64,000 nucleotides of DNA, taken from positions 2,440,001 to 2,504,000 of the forward strand of contig CP025734.1 of NCBI GenBank assembly GCA_004011035.1. The letters are read 5' to 3'. Numbering within the stretch: position 1 is the first letter of the stretch; each line of letters starts with the position of its first letter. A program made the translations under genes and the position numbers. This stretch comes from Bdellovibrio sp. qaytius. GTDB lineage: Bacteria > Bdellovibrionota > Bdellovibrionia > Bdellovibrionales > Bdellovibrionaceae. Shown here piece by piece: positions 9,009 through 16,967 of this stretch. A model generated the notes under the pieces. It saw only the letters and a list, made by a program, of their open reading frames with translations, did not search any database and was not told the DNA's origin.

Positions 9009-9181
9009 GCGTATTCGTTACGTCAGTGGCTCGAAAGAATCACTAAAGTCGCCCGATAGGCATGCAATAGGGGGAGAATTCCAAGTTTCGATGTGGTCAG
9101 AAATATAGCAACTAAGTACGACACAAGTAAAAAGAAAGACCCTGCTCGAAAAACTTTCCAGATACATCCCACAGAACACAC
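9009..9181. other. Gene-free stretch between spoVG and its terminator
   Basis: This stretch holds no reading frame I would support. It sits between the spoVG stop and a clear terminator at 9182-9220, so it is probably transcribed as a long 3' UTR. It contains AGTG and CACT arms around GCTCGAAAGAAT, but I recognise no known RNA family (not 4.5S, tmRNA or 6S by eye). A small RNA is possible but not shown. Confidence 0.3.
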
Positions 9182-9220
9182 AGCCCAAGCTTATTCAGTT
9201 AAGTTTGGGCTTTATTTTTT
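9182..9220 (+). terminator. Rho-independent terminator
   Basis: AGCCCAAGCTTA pairs with TAAGTTTGGGCT (12 bp with one G-T pair) around a 6-nt loop and is followed by TTATTTTTT. It is a good intrinsic terminator for the spoVG transcript, upstream of tRNA-Gln. Confidence 0.85.
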
Positions 9221-9272
9221 GTTGCGTTAGCTGAGGTTTTTATTTAACTTGTGGATCACGTCATTCGACAGT

Positions 9273-9348
9273 TGGGGTATCGCCAAGTTGGTAAGGCAAT
9301 AGATTTTGATTCTATCATTCGGAGGTTCAAGTCCTCCTACCCCATCCA
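9273..9348 (+). tRNA. tRNA-Gln (anticodon TTG)
   Basis: All arms can be drawn: acceptor TGGGGTA with TACCCCA, anticodon stem ATAGA with TCTAT around TTTTGAT (anticodon TTG, 9306-9308), and T-stem GGAGG with CCTCC around TTCAAGT. The CCA end (9346-9348) is encoded. Its 3' end is repeated at 12777-12797 and its D-arm at 11681-11704, which suggests use as an integration or recombination site. Confidence 0.95.
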
Positions 9349-9357
9349 AATTTTTCT
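9337..9357 (+). repeat. Direct repeat copy 1, 3' end of tRNA-Gln (att-like)
   Basis: These 21 bases (beginning CTACCCC, ending TTTTTCT) cover the 3' acceptor strand, CCA and 9 bases beyond. An identical copy lies at 12777-12797. A duplicated tRNA 3' end is the usual footprint of site-specific integration, but no integrase gene lies between the copies. Confidence 0.7.
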
Positions 9358-9422
9358 CATTAAGAAAAAATATAAATAAAATTTCACTTATAAACATTAT
9401 CTAATCATCCGATAGATACTTC

Positions 9423-10559
9423 ATGAAAAGACTTTATATAGTATTTTTTTTAGTCGTGTTGATTTCATCACCATTCGCCTATCAACGCTACTTTCAAAAA
9501 TCAAAACCAGTCATCGATGAAAAACCATTACCGCAATCGCAAATTTCAAGTGATATTGATTTGCTAGTCGGCACATTAGATGAAGTTTATGCCGGCAAAC
9601 AAGGTGATCCGGAAAATTACAAAATACTTGTCGATAATCTTAATAAAATTAAAACAGAACCTTTAGGTGAATGGGCTTTTTATCAAAAAATCGATGCGGC
9701 TCTGAAAAAATTCCCTGACGGTCATTTACAAGCGGTTTTACCAGGTAAAGTTAAATATCGACTGAATCGAACAATGGCGTCATTACCAGATGAAGCAAAG
9801 TCTAAAGACGATACTCAATTTACAGAAAAAACTATCAAAGGTAAAAAGACCCTCATAGTTACGATCCCCACTTTTATGATCGTGGACCCAATTGCAAAGC
9901 AAAATATTATAAATGAGTTAATTGAGAAATCTAAGACTGCAGATTATTTAATATTCGACTTACGAGAAAATACTGGCGGATATCAAGATATGCCGTTAAA
10001 AATTGGCGCAGTTTTATGGGGCGAAAACTTCAGAGAAGATAAATTAATTCAATACTACCATATGCCAATTTCTAAATATCGTGAATGGTATAATCGACCT
10101 ATCTACAAACTAAGTTTAAATCTTTTAAATGAACAAGATCTTGGAAACGAATACGCATCTAACCTAGAAAAGTATCTTAAAGAACCTATTGTAATCGATG
10201 CTTCACGCGAAGAACAAAACGATACGATTAAAGATGAAATGCAAATTGAAAAAAATGGATTTGCTAAACCAATTTTTATCTTGGTGGATAACTACTGTGC
10301 TTCATCTTGCGAATTAATGTTGGATGCGCTTGAAATGCATCCCTACGCCACTTCGATTGGCAATCAAACCTTAGGTGCAACTAAGTATAGTAATCCGGTC
10401 TTATTGACCTTACCAGCAAGCTCTATCAATGTTTTATTGCCTACTGCCTACCTTGAATACTTTGATAAACGAAATGTTGAGCGTAAGGGATACACACCAA
10501 AGATTTTAATTTCAGAGGAAGATGACGCTATGAAAAAAGCTGAATCTTTAATTAATTAA
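9423..10559 (+). CDS. S41-family (tail-specific protease-like) exported peptidase
   Basis: An N-terminal hydrophobic segment (residues 4-19) exports or anchors the protein. The S41 core is visible: FPDGHLQAVLPG (about 97-108), the FDLRENTGG strand and turn (178-186) and a serine nucleophile region LVDNYCASSCELM (288-300) followed by ATSIGNQTLGATKY. No PDZ domain is evident between them. The serine is held in a C-x-S-S-C motif that is shared with the other S41 gene here (34228-35865). It is the first gene inside the islet bounded by the tRNA-Gln repeats. Confidence 0.8.
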   Translation: MKRLYIVFFLVVLISSPFAYQRYFQKSKPVIDEKPLPQSQISSDIDLLVGTLDEVYAGKQGDPENYKILVDNLNKIKTEPLGEWAFYQKIDAALKKFPDGHLQAVLPGKVKYRLNRTMASLPDEAKSKDDTQFTEKTIKGKKTLIVTIPTFMIVDPIAKQNIINELIEKSKTADYLIFDLRENTGGYQDMPLKIGAVLWGENFREDKLIQYYHMPISKYREWYNRPIYKLSLNLLNEQDLGNEYASNLEKYLKEPIVIDASREEQNDTIKDEMQIEKNGFAKPIFILVDNYCASSCELMLDALEMHPYATSIGNQTLGATKYSNPVLLTLPASSINVLLPTAYLEYFDKRNVERKGYTPKILISEEDDAMKKAESLIN

Positions 10560-10577
10560 GTAACAACAGAGGAAACA

Positions 10578-11123
10578 ATGAATTTTTACGTTGAACAGTT
10601 TTCGAAAATGATGACCGTCGAATCGTTTATTTTTTGGATTCTTACTTTAATATGCTTCATTTTAGATTATTGGCTCGTTCGAAAAGCCAAATTGTCGTAT
10701 TTAAACAGGTCAATTACGATTTTCAAGTTGCCAGGAAAATTAGAAATTTTAGATTTGAACAAACTAAAAGCGATTCCTGAATTTCGATTAAGTTCAAATT
10801 CGAATAATGACTTATTTTGTCTTCCAAAATCGTTTATGCATTTTCAAAATTTTCCAATAATTAAGTTTAAGGTAAATGAAACCCGCGCTAGTGAAGGTAA
10901 AATTCAGATTTCCCTTTTAAAAATTGCTAGTGGAGTTTTTGCTATTCTATTTTTCTATTTTGTTTTCAAGTCAAACTGGGGAAAGGAATTTGAAAAACCC
11001 TTCGGCACCTTTTTGGGAATATCCAAAATCTTTTATTTTATGCTTTTTGGATTGTTAATGCAATTCGCGCAAGGCACTTGGGCAGTGATGGGTATTCTAA
11101 AAGATGCCAGAATGGTGCGATAG
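10578..11123 (+). CDS. Membrane protein, unrecognised
   Basis: 181 aa with a membrane segment near residues 14-33 (FIFWILTLICFILDYWLV) and two more at about 113-128 and 150-165. The middle is a soluble, mixed stretch. An AGAGGAA ribosome binding site precedes the ATG and its stop abuts the next ATG (TAGATG at 11121-11126), so the two are one operon, probably with the S41 gene 18 bp upstream. No family recognised. Confidence 0.65.
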   Translation: MNFYVEQFSKMMTVESFIFWILTLICFILDYWLVRKAKLSYLNRSITIFKLPGKLEILDLNKLKAIPEFRLSSNSNNDLFCLPKSFMHFQNFPIIKFKVNETRASEGKIQISLLKIASGVFAILFFYFVFKSNWGKEFEKPFGTFLGISKIFYFMLFGLLMQFAQGTWAVMGILKDARMVR

Positions 11124-11675
11124 ATGAATCCAAGTAAGATCCCGATACTCAATTTTTTTGTTGGCAAACAATTAAAGTGGAATAGCAAGCTTACGCCAGA
11201 GCAAGTTATTGTAGGCATTGGGAACTTACCCAGTCATCGACTTTTCGGCTCAGGTGGTCAACTTGTAACCGCATCAACATCAGGTCAAAAATTTTCTTTA
11301 AGATGTTCAGGATTCGGTGGGATAGGTATGTCTGGAAATGCATTTGAACATATTGGCATTGGTAAAGTTATAGCCACTACGAGTGGATCAGAAGTTACGA
11401 TATATTTTCGATTAAGACTTCATGTATTTTTATTCCTCATAATTTGGATGACTGGTGCCCTTGGGGGCAGCCTTATTATATTGTTAGGTTCGACCTATCA
11501 CTTGATAACCGGCAAAGGAAATTGGCAGAACTCAGAAACAGGTATTATATTTTCACTCTTTTTTATTTTTTTTGCATATTTGTTCCCGAAATCTTGCAGG
11601 AAGATCGCGGAAAAAAATGAAATTAAAATTGTTCGCACATTAACCGAAATTCTTGGGGTTGAGGCTATTGAATAG
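11124..11675 (+). CDS. Membrane protein, unrecognised
   Basis: 183 aa. The N-terminal half is glycine-rich and beta-like (LPSHRLFGSGGQLVTASTSGQKFSLRCSGFGGIG). Two membrane segments follow at about 94-115 and 137-155. It starts directly after the stop of the preceding membrane protein and has no separate ribosome binding site of note, so it is probably translationally coupled to it. A remnant of tRNA-Gln begins 5 bp after its stop. Confidence 0.6.
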   Translation: MNPSKIPILNFFVGKQLKWNSKLTPEQVIVGIGNLPSHRLFGSGGQLVTASTSGQKFSLRCSGFGGIGMSGNAFEHIGIGKVIATTSGSEVTIYFRLRLHVFLFLIIWMTGALGGSLIILLGSTYHLITGKGNWQNSETGIIFSLFFIFFAYLFPKSCRKIAEKNEIKIVRTLTEILGVEAIE

Positions 11676-11680
11676 GCCAA

Positions 11681-11704
11681 TATCGCCAAGTTGGTAAAGC
11701 AATA
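11681..11704 (+). repeat. Remnant copy of the tRNA-Gln D-arm
   Basis: 24 bases match tRNA-Gln positions 9278-9301 with one mismatch. The copy starts TATCGCCAAG and covers the D-arm and the start of the anticodon stem. The rest of a tRNA is missing until an acceptor end appears at 12777. The two pieces look like one second tRNA-Gln copy interrupted by about 1.07 kb, or the scars of two events. Confidence 0.65.
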
Positions 11705-11755
11705 ACATAGAAAGACCAGTTCCGCTTTATCATCGCAAAGTGAAAAATTACGGCT

Positions 11756-12610
11756 CTACGGTTTACACCTATTCTGGCTATCAACAGAAGGCCGTGTCCC
11801 AGCACGAACATCCTCAAACCTTCCTTTTCTTACGGTAAAAATAATTGCCCTCTTTTTATCCTTAGAATCAAAGACCACATATTGAACCTTTTTATCCTGC
11901 GCACTAGGTATCACCTTCATATTAGGAAATTTCGCCTCCACGTCGGATAATCGCATCCCAGCACCGATTCCAAGCGAGGTGGTCACCCAATGAAATCTCG
12001 ATGCATCTACTCTAGTAACAATACCCTTCTCCACTTTAACATCCACAGCTCCATACTTCTCGAACGACACATATCTACATTTGTCATTATATCCTTCATA
12101 AGGGTGAAGCCATGCTTTTTGACCGATTGATTTTTCAATCGCAGATAACTTTGACCCGAATTTAATCGGACCATAAGACTCTTCTGTCAAAATTACTTTT
12201 TGAGCCGCATTCGCTTCTTTTTCCATTTCAGCGTGGAATTTAGCCTGATCACCGGTCAGTGGCTTTTTATAAACGGAAGCAATCCACTCACCGTCCTCAA
12301 CGAACCCAGGACACTTCGAATCGTTAAGCCCAGCAAAGCTTTCTTCCAACTCACAAATCAGCTTGCCCTTCTCGTCATACAACTCACGATTCCCATAATC
12401 ACAGCAAACTGTTTGGATGAGATAAACTGTAGCCTTTTTGAACTCGTACTTTTCGATGTTCTCTAGGGGCACTTTGGAATCAATTTTAGCTTGCACCCAC
12501 TGAGGTAGCTTTGATTCACTCGATTGGGTAAAACTTGCGGACGCAAAAACTGTGGGTGATTGGATTGAAAGAAAAATACCGAAACACAATACGATTTTAT
12601 TTAGGTCCAT
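11756..12610 (-). CDS. Secreted protein of unknown function
   Basis: 284 aa with a Sec signal peptide (residues 1-24, ending VFAS). A Cys-rich part (QTVCCDYGNRELYDEKGKLIC, about residues 66-90) is followed by a two-part domain with YGPIKFGSKLSAIEKSIG and LGIGAGMRLSDVEAKFPNM. The two G-x-x-L/M-S-x-x-E patterns suggest an internal repeat. No family is named with confidence. It lies alone on the minus strand between the two tRNA-Gln fragments, so it is the likely cargo of the inner insertion. Confidence 0.65.
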   Translation of the reverse strand: MDLNKIVLCFGIFLSIQSPTVFASASFTQSSESKLPQWVQAKIDSKVPLENIEKYEFKKATVYLIQTVCCDYGNRELYDEKGKLICELEESFAGLNDSKCPGFVEDGEWIASVYKKPLTGDQAKFHAEMEKEANAAQKVILTEESYGPIKFGSKLSAIEKSIGQKAWLHPYEGYNDKCRYVSFEKYGAVDVKVEKGIVTRVDASRFHWVTTSLGIGAGMRLSDVEAKFPNMKVIPSAQDKKVQYVVFDSKDKKRAIIFTVRKGRFEDVRAGTRPSVDSQNRCKP

Positions 12611-12776
12611 GTCTTATTTTGTCTAATTTTTGGAAGACGTCAAAGAAGAGTATGGTCTGTTTTAGTAACTGGACCCTTATTAAGAACTGCTGAGGAAATT
12701 GACTTGCCTAGTTGTAATGTTTTGTAGTATTTCTTAATCAGTCCCTAGTTATTTCAATGGGTTAGCCGAATGTTCA

Positions 12777-12797
12777 CTACCCCATCCAAATTTTTCT
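12777..12797 (+). repeat. Direct repeat copy 2, 3' end of tRNA-Gln (att-like)
   Basis: Identical over 21 bases to 9337-9357, including the CCA end and 9 downstream bases. It marks the right boundary of a 3.4-kb islet. Upstream of it the sequence no longer resembles a tRNA T-arm. Confidence 0.7.
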
Positions 12798-12821
12798 TCT
12801 CTTTTAGAAACATAGTTTTAT

Positions 12822-13163
12822 ATGTCAGACTTCTCAGATTCAGATCGTAAATTACCTAAGAAACGTTTTAATAAATATCCTCCGGCTGGAGTTAATCTAG
12901 AGTCGATGGTTCGTGCTCTTGTTGAAGAGTATGGCTGGGCTGAACTTGGTCAGAAGATTTATATTCGTTGTTTTAATGAGAACCCGAGCTTGAAATCGAG
13001 TTTGAAGTTTTTAAAACAGATGGAGTGGGCTCGTCTTGAGGTTGAGGAATTGTATTACTGGCGCTTTGGTGGAATGCCTGAGGGTTGGGTTGGACCTGTT
13101 CGTCGTGATGATGGTGGATATGATCCGCGTGATGATTATGACGATGATGGTGGTGGGTATTAG
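12822..13163 (+). CDS. VF530 (DUF2132) family DNA-binding-type protein
   Basis: Residues 20-82 (PPAGVNLESMVRALVEEYGW, then NENPSLKSSLKFLKQMEWARLEVEELY) match the VF530 family, a small helical fold proposed to bind DNA. The C-terminal tail is an Asp/Gly/Tyr-rich low-complexity stretch. A second member lies at 43750-44043. The gene begins 24 bp after the right tRNA-Gln repeat. Confidence 0.85.
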   Translation: MSDFSDSDRKLPKKRFNKYPPAGVNLESMVRALVEEYGWAELGQKIYIRCFNENPSLKSSLKFLKQMEWARLEVEELYYWRFGGMPEGWVGPVRRDDGGYDPRDDYDDDGGGY

Positions 13164-13309
13164 TTTTGGGGAGTGGTAATTAAGTTGCAATTGCACGGCG
13201 ACAAACCAATTCACTATTTAAAGTTAAAAATAAATTGTTATTTAGTTACAAGTTGAGTCCTCCGAGAAGTATTGAGAAATAATTTTTCAATAATGTTTGG
13301 GTGAAATTC

Positions 13310-14869
13310 ATGAATCGAAAAAATGCAATCTTTGATAGCTCTAGACTTTATCAGCAAGCTCAGAATGGTTCCCAACGGCTTTTAAAATTAACTGAAGCAG
13401 ATTGCTATAACCAAATTCATATTAAAAAAATATTTGGAATCTCTGATGTAGATGATGTCCACCTAATTTCAGCTTCAGCAACTCAAGAAAAATACCAACG
13501 CTGCTTGATGATTTTTAAAAACTTAACTGCTCAAATGGACCCTCATATCGCACTACCGATCCTACTCCAGACAGTAGATGAATACTATTCGAGCGGCGAT
13601 CTCAATCCTTCATGGCTAGGTACTTCAATTAAATCAGCTATGGCGCATATTTGGCCAAATGCGATTTCAGATTCCACTCTACACAATAATAGATCTATAG
13701 AACTCCTGATTGAAATTATACAATTAGCTGCAATTTGTGAACAGCTGTATATAATAAACATGTTGCAACAAAGTTTTGGCGACGGACCCCTATACTTCAC
13801 GCTTCATAGTTTAGATCCTGAAAATAAATTGGATCGATCAGTAATATCGTTTGTGAACTCAAAAAAACTTCGGGGTAAGAGCTTTAGAACTCTTAAAGAT
13901 GCGACTTCTTTAATTACAACCAATAAAAATGCTTATGACAATGTTGCATACATCGTCTCAGGAGGCGATCCATCTCAAATACCGGAATTTAAAGATACTA
14001 TCTTGTCTGAAATTTCTTTAAAAAAGGCAGAGTATTTTTGGATTAATCTCCATCTGCGTCTACATCTACTTCAAATAGCCCATTACACTCGTAGTCATGT
14101 TTCAGAAAATCCTTTAGGTATTTGTATATTAAGCGATGTAGTTACAAAGTTGAATAGTACAAATGTTAAATTAAATCAAAAGGCATTAGAAAGTATCTTC
14201 TGGAACACCAGCTGGTATCAGTCGCGTATTTCGTTTTGGGCTACTAACATGATTGTCGAAAGACCAATTTTACGAATTTCCAAAAGACCATCTTTATTCG
14301 TTTGTTCATATTTTAGCATGCTGGAATCTATTAATTGGTTTATTGAATCTTCAATAATGAAATACACAGAAACAGGTGGCGCTAGTGTGCCGTCCTCAGC
14401 GTTCGAAAAATATATTTCAAAACCATATGAAAACAACGTTATCAACGACTTAAGAGCAAGAGGATTTTTAGCGGGCGAAGTAACTGAAAATGGCGTATGG
14501 ATAAATCAAAAAAATGAAATTAATATTCAAAGCATGACAAACATATCCTGCCCAGGGCAGATAGATGTTTTAGCCCACCATCCACAGCTAGATATAAGCT
14601 TCATAATAGACTGCAAAGTCCTTCGTTCCCCACTTCATCTACAGTCGCTGAGAAATGTAATTTCTAAAATAAGTTCTGACGATACTGAAGGTTTCGCATC
14701 TAAAATAAAAAACAAAGCAAGCTGGGTAGAATCCAGCTCATACTTAGTAAAAGTTGAGCCTATCATACTGCTGGATAAAGAAGTTCCAGGTGAAATGACT
14801 AGTGAAGTAATAACGATCAACTCGGAAATTTTCCAAGAATTCTTAAACTCAAAACTTAAAGAGAATTAA
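13310..14869 (+). CDS. Nuclease-like protein (possible PD-(D/E)xK at C-terminus)
   Basis: About 519 aa. Most of the protein is helical and unrecognised. Near the C-terminus a strand-turn-strand with GQIDVLA and FIIDCKVL (D422 and D437-x-K439, numbered from a GTG at 13301) has the acid...D/E-x-K spacing of PD-(D/E)xK nucleases. I prefer the ATG at 13310, which has GGGTGA upstream, over the GTG at 13301. Its end overlaps the convergent PIN-like gene by 4 nt. Possible defence role by inference only. Confidence 0.6.
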   Translation: MNRKNAIFDSSRLYQQAQNGSQRLLKLTEADCYNQIHIKKIFGISDVDDVHLISASATQEKYQRCLMIFKNLTAQMDPHIALPILLQTVDEYYSSGDLNPSWLGTSIKSAMAHIWPNAISDSTLHNNRSIELLIEIIQLAAICEQLYIINMLQQSFGDGPLYFTLHSLDPENKLDRSVISFVNSKKLRGKSFRTLKDATSLITTNKNAYDNVAYIVSGGDPSQIPEFKDTILSEISLKKAEYFWINLHLRLHLLQIAHYTRSHVSENPLGICILSDVVTKLNSTNVKLNQKALESIFWNTSWYQSRISFWATNMIVERPILRISKRPSLFVCSYFSMLESINWFIESSIMKYTETGGASVPSSAFEKYISKPYENNVINDLRARGFLAGEVTENGVWINQKNEINIQSMTNISCPGQIDVLAHHPQLDISFIIDCKVLRSPLHLQSLRNVISKISSDDTEGFASKIKNKASWVESSSYLVKVEPIILLDKEVPGEMTSEVITINSEIFQEFLNSKLKEN

Positions 14870-16719
14870 GAAATAGAAAAGAATTCTTTAAGCTTTCTCT
14901 TAATCCAATTAGCTAATTTTAACTTAATACCTGCGCTCCTGTTATATAAGGAAACATCAAACCATAAACAACAGAGTGCAAAACCACTCGATGCTCCCGC
15001 CCAAACTAAATCACTTTGATTTTTCCAACATAGATAAGAAAAATATAAAAATAATCCTGACACCATTATCATTATCGAACCTGTTGCGAAAGTAGCTATT
15101 CCGTCGGAAATTAAATTTATTCGTTCCTCTGATTTTTGTTGTTTCTGAATCAGCGTATTAATTTCTTCGGTTTTCTGATTTAATATTTTATTTTTTGTTT
15201 CCTTAACGGCATCGAGCGCCGCTTCATCAGAAAATTCCGTGCCTACTTTAATTGACATTTCCTTGATGCAAACTTTCAAGTCTACTTCATATCGTACCAA
15301 TTTATAATCATCGGCCGAAATCTTGTTTTCGGATTTTAGTCTTCTAAGACGAACCAAAAAACTCTCCCAAAACCGATCGTCTGCATTCATTGCCCCGTAA
15401 CAATTTGCGATCATGTATTGATGTGGAAGTTCCGGGAAAACATCAGGACTAACCATCCAGCACAAATTTGTAAGCCAAACATCACTGTTAACCACTTGAA
15501 TAGAGCGATCAGAAATATCAACACCCATAAAGTTATTAATCTCTCTAATTAGGGCATAATTAGTAGTAACAAAAACAGTTGGTTCTTCATGAAGTGCCAT
15601 TCGTGCACGGCCTTTTCGCATTTGCGCTATGCCACCAACAGTCTTTACATCTCTTTCTAACCTGCCATTCGTATCAAAAAGACCCACCGACAATAAATGA
15701 TCTTTCAATCCAACTTCATCTATTGAGAATTTGGGATTGATATCTGGTCGATCAATTATTTTAATACCCATGGAATCTAACTTTGATCTCAATCTAGGTA
15801 TCATCGTTTCAATTGCAGCAGAATCAATACGCCTTGCATTTAACAATGCTAACGTGGAAGCATTAAATGCTTTTAGATTATTGCTTCTTAAATCATTTGA
15901 CCAAGCGAAAAATATAGACTCCCATTCGTCAAAAATATGCTCAAATACAATAAATTTAACTCCCAATGAATTCCCAAGCTTAATCATTTCAACACATGCA
16001 TCACGTCGCAATTTACCATTGAAGTCAGTAAGGCCCATTAGAATTGGCGTGTCTAGAATGACCGTTAAGCCTCTTAAGTTGTTAGTATCAGTTTCTGTCC
16101 CGCGAATATTAATAAAATTAGCGACGAAATAACCTTTCGTGATAGTTTCAATAATACTACTAACTTCCGTTTTTTCTCTATAGTTTTCAGTTACAAATAA
16201 ACTTACTAAATATTCTGGATTTTTTACTTCAACAGTATCAGCAATTCGAATTGCAGAACTATCCCGGATCGTGAGCTCATACTGATACTTTTTAAAAAAA
16301 CTTAATAACAGCTTTTCTGCATCTTCTGAGTTAAGCTCCAAAGAATGATTATTTTTTGCAAACTCAATAAAAGTTTTTATAAGCTTCTTCTGTTGGGTTA
16401 TTAGGCTCTCTTTCTGATTATTAAACTTAGTTGCGATTTGAGAAATTTTTTCCATTTTTGGTGAGTACTTTTGGTCTATCTTCTGAAAAATTTCCTTTTT
16501 CGTGGCACGGTTTAAAATTAAAGCAATTGATGCTTGGGGGATATTGAAGCCAAACTCCCTTTCTAGTAATTTTTGACATTCATCAACAGATAAAACTTCA
16601 ATATTGTTGGCGTGAGTTGCTACGCACAAAAAATTTATGAAATGATCTACAAAATAGCCAGAATTTCTAGCTCTTATAGTTTCAAGCAACGCCATATTTA
16701 TAAAAATTGAATTACTCAC
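14866..16719 (-). CDS. PIN-like domain membrane protein
   Basis: 617 aa, GTG start with AGAGGA upstream. The centre carries a PIN-like pattern: LTVILDTPIL (D223), then IVFEHIFDEWE (about 257-267), an Asp-containing helix (GRLERDVKTVGG) and a final FVTTNYALIREI strand. Two membrane segments lie near residues 535-560 and 570-592. PIN domains are metal-dependent RNases; membrane anchoring is unusual and suggests an effector. It is convergent with the nuclease-like gene. The PIN reading is by pattern only. Confidence 0.55.
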   Translation of the reverse strand: MSNSIFINMALLETIRARNSGYFVDHFINFLCVATHANNIEVLSVDECQKLLEREFGFNIPQASIALILNRATKKEIFQKIDQKYSPKMEKISQIATKFNNQKESLITQQKKLIKTFIEFAKNNHSLELNSEDAEKLLLSFFKKYQYELTIRDSSAIRIADTVEVKNPEYLVSLFVTENYREKTEVSSIIETITKGYFVANFINIRGTETDTNNLRGLTVILDTPILMGLTDFNGKLRRDACVEMIKLGNSLGVKFIVFEHIFDEWESIFFAWSNDLRSNNLKAFNASTLALLNARRIDSAAIETMIPRLRSKLDSMGIKIIDRPDINPKFSIDEVGLKDHLLSVGLFDTNGRLERDVKTVGGIAQMRKGRARMALHEEPTVFVTTNYALIREINNFMGVDISDRSIQVVNSDVWLTNLCWMVSPDVFPELPHQYMIANCYGAMNADDRFWESFLVRLRRLKSENKISADDYKLVRYEVDLKVCIKEMSIKVGTEFSDEAALDAVKETKNKILNQKTEEINTLIQKQQKSEERINLISDGIATFATGSIMIMVSGLFLYFSYLCWKNQSDLVWAGASSGFALCCLWFDVSLYNRSAGIKLKLANWIKRKLKEFFSIS

Positions 16720-16967
16720 TCATCCTCTTTACTCAAAAAATTAAAAATACTGAGCCTGTTGGGTTTCGGTAATTCTCTTTTTTGCATTAATAATTTTCGG
16801 CCTATCAGAATCGGCAAAACAACCTACTGACTAAAATAAATTTTTATTTGGTTCAAAGTAGGATTACTCACGTTTCAAATGAAGACATTCCTAATTATTA
16901 AATGTGTTTCAAAAGTCGTAATTACCAAATACCGCTAGAACAATAACAAATAAATCTCCCGACAGTT

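Noticed and set aside
9423-12610. Islet as a complete prophage or integrative element
   Set aside because: No integrase, transposase, replication or structural genes lie between the tRNA-Gln repeats.
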